The notes: generated by a model from the letters alone, not told the origin. A stretch of 64,000 bases of DNA from Betaproteobacteria bacterium (GCA_016713125.1 JADJPT010000002.1:1-64000); one strand, 5' to 3'; shown: positions 27,193 to 36,108, counted from the stretch's first letter. A program made the numbers and translations.

Positions 27193-27614
27193 GCGCGCCG
27201 CTGGCCACGCTGCGCGTGCAGCGCGCCTTCGGCCCGGTGGTGGAGGGCGAGGCCGTGGTGTCGGACGAGGGGTTTTCGCCGCGCTACGACCTGGACCGCT
27301 GGACCGGACTGATCAGCAAGCCCGGCCACAAGCTCGAAGGCGTCAACATCAAGGACAAGATCTGCTTCTCCCCGACCGCCAAGGGCGGCATCGCCGCGGG
27401 CTGGGCCTACTACGACATCAAGTGGAAGAAGATCGCGCCCAAGGCGCTGATCTTCGGCGTGACCAATCCGGTGATGGTGCAGGGCGCGCTGTTCGCCGAC
27501 ATGACCATCACCGAGGGCTGGGAGCCGCACCCGCGCGAGGTGGTCAGAACCGGCGACTGGGTGCGCGTCGATCCGGCGCGCAAACTGATCGAGGTCCTGA
27601 AGAGGGCGCCATGA
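27189..27614 (+). CDS. Aconitase X small (swivelling) subunit
   Basis: A 141-residue DUF126 protein with the swivelling-domain pattern VEGEAVVSDEGFSPRYDLD, GKxLEGVNIKDKI-like and CFSPTAKGGIAAGW followed by NPVMVQGALFADMT. It overlaps the large-subunit stop by four bases (ATGA) and forms the active site with it. Confidence 0.92.
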   Translation: MSAPLATLRVQRAFGPVVEGEAVVSDEGFSPRYDLDRWTGLISKPGHKLEGVNIKDKICFSPTAKGGIAAGWAYYDIKWKKIAPKALIFGVTNPVMVQGALFADMTITEGWEPHPREVVRTGDWVRVDPARKLIEVLKRAP

Positions 27615-28108
27615 AGACCCCGCTGTACGCGGCGCTTGCCGGCCTGCTTCTCGCGGGGTGTGCCGGGTACAGCGGATCGGACCTGATCGCCGGCAAGTCG
27701 ACTGCGGCCGAGGTGGTGAAGTCGATGGGTGAGCCGAGCGCGAAGTCGGCGTCGGCCGATGGCAGTGTATGGCTGTATCCGCGCGGACCCGAGGGGCGGC
27801 AGACCTACGCAGTGACGCTGGGCAAGGACGGGGTGCTGCGCTCGATCGAGCAGCGCCTGACGCGCGCCAACGTCTACAAGCTCATCGCCGGCACGACGAC
27901 CTCCGCGCAGGTGCGCGAACTGCTCGGCCCGCCGGGATCGATATCGAGCAATTCGCGGCTGGCACGCGAGGTCTGGGAGTACAAGATGCTCGAGGAGCCG
28001 AACCTGATGATCCTGTGGGTGCAGTTCTCCACCGACGGGATCGTGCGCGAAGTCATGTACACGCACGATCCGGAGATGGACAAGAACAGCGGTGCGAGCC
28101 TGCCGTGA
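27611..28108 (+). CDS. Outer-membrane-type lipoprotein, BamE/SmpA-like
   Basis: A 165-residue putative lipoprotein with a short signal peptide and lipobox LLLAGC (Cys17). The mature part has two copies of a BamE-like unit: AGKSTAAEVVKSMGEPSAKS followed by an aromatic VWLY stretch, then AGTTTSAQVRELLGPPGSIS followed by VWEYK. Such modules usually stabilise outer-membrane assembly complexes. It overlaps the AcnX small subunit (ATGA) and the thioesterase gene (GTGA). Confidence 0.8.
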   Translation: MKTPLYAALAGLLLAGCAGYSGSDLIAGKSTAAEVVKSMGEPSAKSASADGSVWLYPRGPEGRQTYAVTLGKDGVLRSIEQRLTRANVYKLIAGTTTSAQVRELLGPPGSISSNSRLAREVWEYKMLEEPNLMILWVQFSTDGIVREVMYTHDPEMDKNSGASLP

Positions 28109-28545
28109 GCGCAGCACCGGGCGAAGCCGGCACGCTGACAGTCGCTGCGGCGCAGGGGATCCTGGCGGACAATTTCGCCGCCTGGGTGCTGGATCTGGGG
28201 CTGAGCGTTGAATCGGTGGCCGCAGGCGGTGCGATCCTGCGTCTGCCGTACTCCGACAGGCTGGTGCGGGTCGGCGGGACGATCTGCGGCCAGGCGTTGA
28301 TGTCGGCGGCGGACACGGCCATGGTGATCGCGCTGGCCGGCGTGTTCGGGGCGTTCCGGCCGGTAACGACGGTGTCGCAGAACGTCACGTTCATGCGTCC
28401 GATCGCCAAAGCCGACGTGCTGATCGAGGCGCAGGTGCTGCGCCAGGGCAGGACTCTGGCGTTCGGCGAGATCGTGCTGCGCGCGGCGGGCGACGAACGT
28501 GCGGCTGTACACGCCACCACCACCTACGCAATCTTGCCCGGATAA
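28105..28545 (+). CDS. PaaI-family hotdog thioesterase
   Basis: A 146-residue single hotdog-fold protein with the PaaI-type core VGGTICGQALMSAADTAMVI and TTVSQNVTFMRPIAKADVLIEAQV. It would hydrolyse acyl-CoA thioesters. The GTG start overlaps the lipoprotein stop. It converges with the acyl-CoA synthetase gene. Confidence 0.85.
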   Translation: MSAAPGEAGTLTVAAAQGILADNFAAWVLDLGLSVESVAAGGAILRLPYSDRLVRVGGTICGQALMSAADTAMVIALAGVFGAFRPVTTVSQNVTFMRPIAKADVLIEAQVLRQGRTLAFGEIVLRAAGDERAAVHATTTYAILPG

Positions 28546-28546
28546 A

Positions 28547-28569
28547 TTGCCGAAAACGGCAAGCGTTTT
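28547..28569 (+). terminator. Weak possible terminator after the thioesterase gene
   Basis: TTGCCG, loop AAAA, CGGCAA then GCGTTTT directly follows the stop codon of the thioesterase gene. The stem is only six pairs and the T tract is short, so termination would be partial. Confidence 0.4.
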
Positions 28570-28618
28570 GACAGGAAACCGGCCCCAGCAGCGGATTTCC
28601 GAAAATGAATGTTGAAGA

Positions 28619-30127
28619 TTATGCCTGCCGGCCGGTGTCCTGCCGGTTGCCGAGCAGATTGCGCAGCTCGGTCTTCAGGACTTTCCCGTAGTTGTTCTTG
28701 GGCAGGCTGGCGACGAAGCGGTAGTCCTTCGGGCGCTTGAAGCGGGCGATCTCGGCCAGGCACAGGGCGTCCAGCTCACGCGCATCCGCGTTCGCGCCTG
28801 CGCGCACGACCACGAAGGCGACCACCTCCTCGCCCCATTCCGGGTGCGCGCGTCCGACTACCGAGCACTCGGCCACCGCCGGATGGCGCAGCAGCACTTC
28901 CTCGACTTCGCGCGGGTAGATGTTGGAGCCACCGGAGATGATCAGGTCCTTGGAGCGGTCGCGCAGGGTCAGGAAGCCCTCGGTATCCAGGCTGCCGAGG
29001 TCGCCGGTATGCAGCCAGCCTCCGCGCAGCGTCCGCTCGCCGGCCTGCGGATTGTTCCAGTAGCCGGCCATCACGCAATCGCTGCGCGTCACGATCTCGC
29101 CGACCTCGCCGCAGGGCAGTTCGCGGTCGTCGGCATCGAAGACGCGCACTTCGACCCCGGTGCGCGCGTGGCCGCAGGAGGCAAGGCGCTGCAGGTAACG
29201 CGGATGCCGGGTGTCGCCGTGCGCGGATTGCGGCAGGCCGGTAATGGTCATCGGGCTTTCACCCTGGCCGTACAGCTGGTACAGGCGGGGTCCGAAGAGC
29301 TCGACTGCACGCAGGGCATCGGCCACGTACATGGGCGCGCCGCCATAGACGATGGTCTTCAGGCCGCGCGGCAGTCGCGCATCCGGACTGGCGAGCAGGC
29401 GCACGATCATGGTCGGCGCGGCGAAGAACGAGACTCCGGACCAGGCATCCGACAGCGCATAGATCTCGCCCGCCTCGAAACCGCCGCTTTCCGGGATCAC
29501 GTTGAGCGCGCCGGCGGCGAAATGCGCCAGCCCGTAAAGTCCCGAGCCATGCGATAGCGGGGCGGCGTGCAGGATGGCGTCGCCGGGTCCGAGCCGGTCG
29601 ATGTCCGAAAAGTAGGCCTGCACCATGAAGAGCAGGTTGCGGTGCGTGAGCACTGCGCCCTTGGGGGTGCCGGTGGTGCCGCTGGTGTAGAACAGCCAGG
29701 CGGGATCTTCGGCCTGCACCTCGGCGGGGGCAGGCTCGGCCTCAAGGTGCAGGGCCTCGAATGCCGCAGAACTCACGTCCAGGGTGGCGACGCCTTCCAC
29801 GGTCCCCAGCGATAAGCAGGCGCGTGCGCCGCAGTCCTGCAGTATCCAGGCCAGTTCGCGCGGATGCAGCTTGGCGTTCACCGGGACGGCGACCAGCCCC
29901 GCGTGCCAGATCGCGAACAGGATCTCGTTGTAGGCCGGGTGGTTGGGCATGAAGAGTGCGATGCGATCGCCGGGTGCCATGCCGGGCAGGGCGCGCAAGC
30001 CTGCGGACAGGCGCAGCACGCGACGCGCGAGCTGTGCGTAGTTCAGCAGGACGTGTTCGCCCAGGGCCAGCGCCGGAGCCTGCGGCAGGCGGCGAGCGCT
30101 GGCAAGCAGAAGATGGACGATGTTCAC
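28619..30127 (-). CDS. AMP-dependent acyl-CoA synthetase/ligase
   Basis: A 502-residue adenylate-forming enzyme with P-loop YTSGTTGTPKGA, the motif YQLYGQGESP, GGWLHTGDLG and the C-terminal catalytic lysine in NNYGKVLK. It activates a carboxylic acid as acyl-AMP and transfers it to CoA. The start is taken as GTG at 30127, overlapping the tatD stop (GTGA); a much longer reading would run through tatD. Fatty, aromatic or malonyl-type substrates are all possible. Confidence 0.88.
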   Translation of the reverse strand: MNIVHLLLASARRLPQAPALALGEHVLLNYAQLARRVLRLSAGLRALPGMAPGDRIALFMPNHPAYNEILFAIWHAGLVAVPVNAKLHPRELAWILQDCGARACLSLGTVEGVATLDVSSAAFEALHLEAEPAPAEVQAEDPAWLFYTSGTTGTPKGAVLTHRNLLFMVQAYFSDIDRLGPGDAILHAAPLSHGSGLYGLAHFAAGALNVIPESGGFEAGEIYALSDAWSGVSFFAAPTMIVRLLASPDARLPRGLKTIVYGGAPMYVADALRAVELFGPRLYQLYGQGESPMTITGLPQSAHGDTRHPRYLQRLASCGHARTGVEVRVFDADDRELPCGEVGEIVTRSDCVMAGYWNNPQAGERTLRGGWLHTGDLGSLDTEGFLTLRDRSKDLIISGGSNIYPREVEEVLLRHPAVAECSVVGRAHPEWGEEVVAFVVVRAGANADARELDALCLAEIARFKRPKDYRFVASLPKNNYGKVLKTELRNLLGNRQDTGRQA

Positions 30128-31008
30128 AGACGGAAGAAGCGTCGGGCGTTGGCGGTGGTTTCGCGCGCGACCTCGTCGGCCGGGCGGCCGAGCGCCCGGG
30201 CCACGGTGCCGAGTATGTGCGGCAGGAAGGCCGGTTCGTTGCGCCTGGCCTTGGGCTGCGGACGCATATCGCGCGGCGTGAGGTACGGCGCATCGGTCTC
30301 CAGCATCAGCCGGTCTGCGGGGATGCGCTTGATCAGCTCGAGCAGGTGGCGGCCGCGACGTTCGTCGCAGATCCAGCCCGTGATGCCTATGTAGAGCCCG
30401 AGTTCCAGGTAAGCCTCGAGCTCGGCTGCCTCGCCCGTGAAGCAGTGGGCGACGGCGGCGGGCAGGTGGCTGCCGCAGGCGCGCAGCAACTCGGCGAAGC
30501 GCGGGTGCGCATCCCGCGAGTGCAGGAACAGGGGCATGTCGAGCTCGCAGGCGAGTTCCAGCTGCGCCACGAACCAGCGCTCCTGGTCCGGGTGCGGAGA
30601 GTAATTGCGATTGAAATCCAGCCCGCATTCGCCGACGGCGACCACTTCGGGAAGAGCCAGCAGCGCGCGCAGGGCGGTCAGAGTGTCGGCATTGCAGTTA
30701 CCGGCCTCGTGCGGGTGCACGCCTGCGGTGCTGCGCAGCTGCGGATGTCGCACCGCCAGTTCGCGCGCCTGACGGCTTGCCTCGACGCTGGTGCCGGTGA
30801 CCATGATCTGCGCCACGCCGGCGCGCCGGGCGCGCGCCAGGACCTCGTCCAGATCGTCGCCGAACGACACATGCGTCAGGTTGGCGCCAATGTCGACGGT
30901 CTCGAGGTGGGCGGGATGCGGGGTATGCGGAACGTGGGCGCCATGGGATGCATGGGACCCGTGAGACCCTTGCGTGGACGGCGAATTTTTGTGTGAATGT
31001 GTGCTCAT
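30124..31008 (-). CDS. tatD: TatD-family metal-dependent DNase/hydrolase with a His-rich N-terminus
   Basis: A 294-residue TIM-barrel hydrolase with TatD motifs DIGANLTH, TAGVHPHEAG, GECGLDFNRNYSP, FLHSRDAH, AHCFTG and ETDAPYLTPR. TatD acts as a 3'-5' exonuclease in DNA and RNA turnover. The first 35 residues are an unusual His/Ser/Gly-rich run (QGSHGSHASHGAHVPHTPHP) before the normal start of the fold, and no in-frame start codon lies between the ATG and the fold. It is coupled to the acyl-CoA synthetase gene. Confidence 0.88.
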   Translation of the reverse strand: MSTHSHKNSPSTQGSHGSHASHGAHVPHTPHPAHLETVDIGANLTHVSFGDDLDEVLARARRAGVAQIMVTGTSVEASRQARELAVRHPQLRSTAGVHPHEAGNCNADTLTALRALLALPEVVAVGECGLDFNRNYSPHPDQERWFVAQLELACELDMPLFLHSRDAHPRFAELLRACGSHLPAAVAHCFTGEAAELEAYLELGLYIGITGWICDERRGRHLLELIKRIPADRLMLETDAPYLTPRDMRPQPKARRNEPAFLPHILGTVARALGRPADEVARETTANARRFFRL

Positions 31009-31067
31009 ACCCGCGTTCGCGAGTATACCGGCGTGCAGTCCGAGGCGGCTCCGCTATCATCTCGCCG

Positions 31068-32177
31068 ATGCTGCAGATCGTTGCACCCCCCCCAGGTTCG
31101 GATGCCGCCGCTCAGGTGCGCGTCGCCGGCGTATGGACATACGCCGAGCTGACGCCGCATCGCGACGAGGTCGAACGTCAGCTCGAAGAGCTGCGCCTGC
31201 GCTCGCGCCTGCGCTGGGATCTGAGCGGGCTCACCGACATCGACGATGTCGGCGCAGTCTGGCTGGTTCGCGCGTCGCAGGCGGCCGAGTTCGAGAACGT
31301 GCCGGAGCCTTTCCGCATGCTCATGGACCAGGCGCGGCGCGGCTACGCAGCCAGCCATGCACCGCACCCGCCGCGCGACTGGATGGAGCCGTTGTTGCGG
31401 CTGGGCGGGATCGGGCTGCACATGCTCGGCCATCTGCGCGACGGCATCGCGCTTCTGGGCCAGTTGCTCATAGACGCGGTGCTGCTGGCGCGGCGTCCGC
31501 GCGAGATCCCGTTGCTGGAAATGTCGGCCAACGTGTTCCGCTCGGGTGTCAGCGCGCTGCCGGTGACCATGCTGGTGGGCTTCCTGGTCGGCGTGGTGCT
31601 GACCTATCTGTCGGCGCTGCAGTTGAAGGATTACGGTGCCGACCTGCTGGTCATCAACATAGTCTCGGTCGGCGTGGTGCGCGAGCTGGGGCCGATGCTG
31701 GCCTCCATCATCGCCGCCGGCCGCTCGGGATCGACGATGACGGCTCAGCTCGGCGTCATGCGGGTGACCGAAGAGATCGAGGCCCTGCAGGTGATGGGCA
31801 TTTCCATCACCAACCGCCTGGTGCTGCCCAAGGTGATCGGCCTGGCGCTGGCCCTGCCGCTGGTTTCGTTCGCCACCGACCTGGCGGCGCTGGCCGGCGG
31901 CATGCTGGCGGCGCGCATCACGCTGGGCATACAGTTCGAAGCCTTCGTCGAAGCGCTGCCCAGGGTACTGGACGTTGCGCATTTCTGGGTGGGCATCGGC
32001 AAGTCCACGGTGTTCGGTTTCGCGGTGGCGTTCGTCGCCTGCCATTACGGCCTGCGCATTCTGCCCAACACGGAGAGCCTGGGTTCCGGGGTGACGCGCT
32101 CGGTGGTGGCGGCGATCACCGCGGTGATCCTGCTCGATGCGATCTTCGCCATTCTGTTGCGCAACGTGCCGGCATGA
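31068..32177 (+). CDS. MCE-type lipid transport permease, MlaE family with STAS-like N-terminal region
   Basis: A 369-residue protein. Residues 1 to about 85 resemble a STAS fold (VRVAGVWTYAELTPH, WDLSGLTDIDDVGAVWL); the rest is the MlaE permease: GVSALPVTMLVGFLVGVVLTY, VRELGPMLASIIAAGRSGS and QLGVMRVTEEIEALQVMGI. In classic Mla systems the STAS protein MlaB is separate; here it seems fused. It moves lipids between inner membrane and the periplasmic MCE protein. A C8 tract lies near the start (31086-31093). Confidence 0.9.
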   Translation: MLQIVAPPPGSDAAAQVRVAGVWTYAELTPHRDEVERQLEELRLRSRLRWDLSGLTDIDDVGAVWLVRASQAAEFENVPEPFRMLMDQARRGYAASHAPHPPRDWMEPLLRLGGIGLHMLGHLRDGIALLGQLLIDAVLLARRPREIPLLEMSANVFRSGVSALPVTMLVGFLVGVVLTYLSALQLKDYGADLLVINIVSVGVVRELGPMLASIIAAGRSGSTMTAQLGVMRVTEEIEALQVMGISITNRLVLPKVIGLALALPLVSFATDLAALAGGMLAARITLGIQFEAFVEALPRVLDVAHFWVGIGKSTVFGFAVAFVACHYGLRILPNTESLGSGVTRSVVAAITAVILLDAIFAILLRNVPA

Positions 32178-32956
32178 GCGCGGCGACCACCGACGTCGTC
32201 GAGGTCGAGGGCCTGCTGAACACCGTCGGCGGACAGGTCCTGCACCGCGACCTGAACCTCGCCGTGCGGCGGGACGAGGTCATGACGCTGGTCGGCGGTT
32301 CGGGCAGCGGCAAGACGCAGCTGCTGCGCGTGATCATCGGCCTGAAGCACCCGGCCGGCGGCAGGGTGCGCGTGTTCGGCACCGACCTGATGCGCGACGG
32401 CCACGACCGGATGCGCGCGGCCCGCCAGCGCATGGGCATGCTGTTTCAGAACGGCGCCCTGTTCAGCGCGTTCAACGTCTACGACAACATCGCGTTCCCG
32501 CTGCGCGACCGAGGCGGCCTCGACGAGGACACCATACGCAGCATCGTGCATACCAAACTCGAGCAGGTCGAGCTGGAGGCGCAGCACGGCCGCCTGCTGC
32601 CGGCCAATCTTTCCGGCGGCATGGTCAAGCGCGTTGCCCTGGCCCGCGCGCTTTCGCTGTCGCCCGAACTGCTGGTCCTGGACGAGCCCACCGCGGGCCT
32701 GGATCCGGACCGTTCCGAGTCGTTTGTGCGCCTGATCAAACGCCTGCGCCACCAGCACCAGTTCGCGGTGCTGATGGTCACGCACGACCTGGACACGCTT
32801 TATGACCTTTCGGATCGCATCGCGGTGCTGGCAGACCAACATATAATCGACTGCGGGCCGCTCGATCAGGTCAGGCGCAACCCGCATCGCTTCATTCAGA
32901 ACTTCTTCGGGGGAGACCGCGCACGCCGGGCGTTCGAAGGCGCGGCGGTCGTTTAG
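32174..32956 (+). CDS. MCE-type lipid transport ATPase, MlaF family
   Basis: A 260-residue ATPase with Walker A GGSGSGKTQLLRVI, signature LSGGMVKRVALARALSL, Walker B LLVLDEPTAGLDP and LMVTHDLDTLYDLSDRI. It overlaps the permease gene (ATGA) and powers the MlaE-type permease. Confidence 0.92.
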   Translation: MSAATTDVVEVEGLLNTVGGQVLHRDLNLAVRRDEVMTLVGGSGSGKTQLLRVIIGLKHPAGGRVRVFGTDLMRDGHDRMRAARQRMGMLFQNGALFSAFNVYDNIAFPLRDRGGLDEDTIRSIVHTKLEQVELEAQHGRLLPANLSGGMVKRVALARALSLSPELLVLDEPTAGLDPDRSESFVRLIKRLRHQHQFAVLMVTHDLDTLYDLSDRIAVLADQHIIDCGPLDQVRRNPHRFIQNFFGGDRARRAFEGAAVV

Positions 32957-32961
32957 CATCT

Positions 32962-33915
32962 ATGGAAAATCGTTCATTCGCCCTGGCCACGGGCCTGTTT
33001 CTGCTGGGGTTGATCATCGCCGCGGTCGCGACCGGAGCCTGGCTTTCGGGCAGCCAGAAGTCGCGCACCATGTATCGCGTGGTGTCCACCGGATCGGTGA
33101 CCGGCCTGAATCCCCAGGGTCAGGTGCGTTATCGAGGCATCAGCGTCGGGCGCGTCTCGCGCATCGAGCTCGATCGCGGCGACCTGCGCCGCATCCTGAT
33201 CGACGTTGAGGTCGACAGCGATACCCCGATCACACGCAGCACCTACGCTCAACTCGGCCAGGAAGGGATCACCGGCATCGCGTACGTGCACCTGCTCGAC
33301 GAAGGCAAGGACAAGGCGCCGCGCGAGGCCGGTTCCGACGGGCTGATCGAGATCGTCATGCGCAGCTCCGCCATGGACGACATCTTTGAGGCGGCCTCCG
33401 GGGTGGCGAAGGAGGCCAAGGAGATCGCCGCCGCGCTTAACGCACTGCTGACCACCGACAATCGCAGGAACGTGAGCACAACGCTGGCTTCGCTCGAGCG
33501 CGCAAGCGCCAATCTCGCGCAGGCCTCCAAGCAGTTGCCGGGTGCGCTGGCGCGCGCCGATCGCGGCCTGCAATCGGTGTTCTCCGAAGAGAATGTGCGT
33601 CGCACCAGCGAGGCGCTGGAACGCATGAATCAGGCGGCCAGGGAGCTGCCGCAGATTGCAGGGGAATCGCGCAAGCTGGTCGAGGATGCGCGCCAGCTGG
33701 TGGCACAGGCAGTGCGGCTGGCCGGCGAGGCGCAGGGCGCGACCGGCTCGGTGCGTCGCGAGACGCTGCCGCGCGTGAATGCGCTGGCCGAGTCGGTGGA
33801 GCGGGGCGCGGAGCGTATCGGCCGCCTGGCGACCGAGCTCGAGCGGCGGCCGGATAGCGTCGTATGGGGGCGGCCCGGTGGCCGACCCGGACCTGGGGAG
33901 TCGGGATTCGAATGA
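32962..33915 (+). CDS. MCE-domain periplasmic lipid-transfer protein (MlaD family)
   Basis: A 317-residue protein: one N-terminal membrane anchor (ATGLFLLGLIIAAVATGAWL), an MCE domain (TMYRVVSTGSVTGLNPQG, VRYRGISVGRVSRIEL) up to about residue 120, then a long helical tail (about 150-300) rich in Ala and Glu suited to a tube or coiled coil. Single-MCE proteins form hexamers at the permease. It starts 5 bases after the ATPase gene. Confidence 0.9.
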   Translation: MENRSFALATGLFLLGLIIAAVATGAWLSGSQKSRTMYRVVSTGSVTGLNPQGQVRYRGISVGRVSRIELDRGDLRRILIDVEVDSDTPITRSTYAQLGQEGITGIAYVHLLDEGKDKAPREAGSDGLIEIVMRSSAMDDIFEAASGVAKEAKEIAAALNALLTTDNRRNVSTTLASLERASANLAQASKQLPGALARADRGLQSVFSEENVRRTSEALERMNQAARELPQIAGESRKLVEDARQLVAQAVRLAGEAQGATGSVRRETLPRVNALAESVERGAERIGRLATELERRPDSVVWGRPGGRPGPGESGFE

Positions 33916-34481
33916 AACTTAAACTGATCGTCATGCTGGCTGCCGCCCTGGCTGCGCTTGCCGGGTGCGCCGGCCCCGGCCCCAAGGGGACGCCGCCAGC
34001 TCGCAATTTCGACCTCGGCACGTCGGTGCCCGCCAGCCGGTTGACCAACGTGCGTCTGGGCCTGGTACGTGCCGTCGAGCCTTTCGAATCGCTGGACATG
34101 ATCTACCGGCTCGCCTATCGCGACGGGGCGGAAGTGTCGTCCTACACGGAAAGCCGCTGGGCGGCACCGCCTGCGGTGATGCTGCGTACGCGTCTGGCGC
34201 GCGCGACCGAACCGACTTCCGGCGCGCATTGCACGCTGGACATCGAGCTGCTCGAGTTCTCGCAGGTGTTCGACACCAGAGAGACCAGCATGGCGATGAT
34301 CGAGGTCCGCGCCGTGTTGAGCGACGCAGCCGCGCGCGTCAGCGCACGCTCGCTGCGCGTCACGCAGGAGGGGGCAGGCAACGCCGCATCCGGCGGAGCA
34401 TCGGCCCTGGTGCGGGCCGCAGATCGATTGATCGCAGATCTGGGTGCCTGGGCCGCACAGCAGGCTGTCTGCCGGCCGTGA
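33912..34481 (+). CDS. ABC-type transport auxiliary lipoprotein (PqiC-like)
   Basis: A 189-residue lipoprotein with lipobox ALAGC (Cys19). The fold pattern FDLGTSVPASRLTNVRLGLV, DMIYRLAYRDGAEVSSYTESRWAA resembles the ABC_trans_aux family that bridges MCE tubes to the outer membrane. It overlaps the MCE gene (ATGA) and ends the operon, which lacks the MlaC-type shuttle of E. coli. Confidence 0.82.
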   Translation: MKLKLIVMLAAALAALAGCAGPGPKGTPPARNFDLGTSVPASRLTNVRLGLVRAVEPFESLDMIYRLAYRDGAEVSSYTESRWAAPPAVMLRTRLARATEPTSGAHCTLDIELLEFSQVFDTRETSMAMIEVRAVLSDAAARVSARSLRVTQEGAGNAASGGASALVRAADRLIADLGAWAAQQAVCRP

Positions 34482-34504
34482 GGGCGAAGCGCGACTGAAG
34501 CGAT

Positions 34505-35956
34505 TCAGTCGCTTGCGCCCGGCGAGCGCGGACCGACCTGATGGGCCAGACGTCCCAGATGCCGCAAGGCGTCCTCCAGGCGTGTGCTCCAGGGTTCGCC
34601 CAGGCTGAGCCGCAGGCAGTTGCGGTAGCGCTGGGTGGCCGAGAACATGGGCCCGGGCGCGATCGAGATTCCGACACTCAATGCGCGCTCGAACAGGCGC
34701 AGTGCGTCGTAGCCGACCGGCATCTCGACCCACAGCACGAAGCCGCCGGAGGGACGCGTCAGCTTGGTGCCCTTCGGGAAGCTTTCGGCCACCGTGCGGC
34801 GCGCCGACTCGATATGTTGCTCGAAGCGTCGCCGTAGTCCGCGCAGGAACCGGTCGTGGCCGCCGGACTCGATGAGTTCGGCGACGGCCAGTTCCATCAG
34901 CTCGTTCTGTCCCCCGCTGGCGACGAACTTGAGCGTGCGTACCCGATCCCGCCAGCGGCCGGGCTCGATCCAGCCGGCCTTGAGGCCCGGGGCCAGGGTC
35001 TTGGAGAAGGAACTCACCAGCATGACGTTGTCGGCGCGGTCCCAGGACTTTGCGGCACGCGGGGGCGTCGACTCGCCGTGCAGATCAGCATAGATATGGT
35101 CTTCGATCAGCGGAATGTTGCGCGCCGCCAGCATCTCGACCAGGCGGCGCTTGGCTGCATCGGGCATGCTGGCGCCCAGCGGATTGGACACGTTGGGGAT
35201 GGCTAGAACCGCGCGGATGTCGTGCTCGGACAGCGCGAGTTCCAGGGCCTCCAGGGACAGCCCGTGGCGCGGGTGGGTGGGAATCTCCAGCGCCCGCAGG
35301 CCCAGCGTTTCCAGGATCTGCAGAAAGCCATAGTAGGTGGGCGTCTCGACCGCGACCATGTCGCCGGGCTTGGTGACTGCGCGCAGGCCGAGGTTGATCG
35401 ATTCCATGCAGCCGCCGGTCAGCACCAGGTTGCGGTGGTCGATCCGGCAACCCCAGTCCAGCGCGCGGCGCGCGATCGCGCGCCGCAGTGCATCCGAGCC
35501 GGGCGGCTCGCCGTAGCGACCCAGAGCCCGCGTGTGGCGGCGCGCACAGGCTGCAACCGTGCGGCGGATGCGGTCGAGGGGGAACATGTCGGGGTGGGGG
35601 CAGGCTGAGCCGAAGGAGATCATCTTCGGGTCGGCGGCGGCGGCCAGCACGGCGCCGGCCAGTGCATTGACTTCGACGGCCAGCGCGAACGGGGCGGGCA
35701 TGCTGGGGCCGGGATCCGGTTCCAGAATCAGGCTGCGCTGGCTGCGCACATAGAAGCCCGACTGCGGGCGTGCTTCGATGGCGCCGATGTCTTCGAGGCG
35801 CTCGTAGGCTTGCAGCACCGTCGACACCGAAACCTGTCGCTGGCGCGAGAGCCGGCGCACCGACGGCATGCGATCGCCCGGCCGCAACGTGCCGGCCTGG
35901 ATCAGTGCATGCACCTGGTCGGCCAGCTGCCGGTAGAGCGGGGCTGTGTGCTCCAT
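34505..35956 (-). CDS. MocR-type (GntR/aminotransferase fusion) transcriptional regulator
   Basis: A 483-residue fusion: a GntR winged helix at residues 1-75 (YRQLADQVHALIQAGTLRPG and RQRQVSVSTVLQAYERLE) and a fold-I aminotransferase domain with the PLP lysine in VSSFSKTLAPGLKAGW. MocR proteins sense PLP or amino compounds and often activate a divergent gene. The upstream spacer holds a strong inverted repeat (36021-36058). Confidence 0.92.
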   Translation of the reverse strand: MEHTAPLYRQLADQVHALIQAGTLRPGDRMPSVRRLSRQRQVSVSTVLQAYERLEDIGAIEARPQSGFYVRSQRSLILEPDPGPSMPAPFALAVEVNALAGAVLAAAADPKMISFGSACPHPDMFPLDRIRRTVAACARRHTRALGRYGEPPGSDALRRAIARRALDWGCRIDHRNLVLTGGCMESINLGLRAVTKPGDMVAVETPTYYGFLQILETLGLRALEIPTHPRHGLSLEALELALSEHDIRAVLAIPNVSNPLGASMPDAAKRRLVEMLAARNIPLIEDHIYADLHGESTPPRAAKSWDRADNVMLVSSFSKTLAPGLKAGWIEPGRWRDRVRTLKFVASGGQNELMELAVAELIESGGHDRFLRGLRRRFEQHIESARRTVAESFPKGTKLTRPSGGFVLWVEMPVGYDALRLFERALSVGISIAPGPMFSATQRYRNCLRLSLGEPWSTRLEDALRHLGRLAHQVGPRSPGASD

Positions 35957-36020
35957 GGTCGAGATCCTCGCGCAGCGACGCCGGACGGGCCATGCACAGT
36001 TGCACGGCGCACGACTGAGT

Positions 36021-36058
36021 ACAGTTGTCCAAGAATTGAACTGTAGCCGGTACAGTTT
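36021..36058. promoter_or_regulatory. Three-box MocR operator candidate (TACAGTT/AACTGTA)
   Basis: TACAGTT at 36021-36027, its complement AACTGTA at 36040-36046 and TACAGTT again at 36052-36058. The last two form a perfect 7-bp inverted repeat with a 5-base spacer; the first and third form a direct repeat 31 bases apart. It lies in the 152-base spacer between the MocR gene and the DUF2917 gene, the normal position for a MocR binding site. Confidence 0.7.
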
Positions 36059-36108
36059 AGCGCGGCTGTGGCTGTCGCGGTCCGCGTCCCGCCCCCAGCA
36101 TGTGAGGC

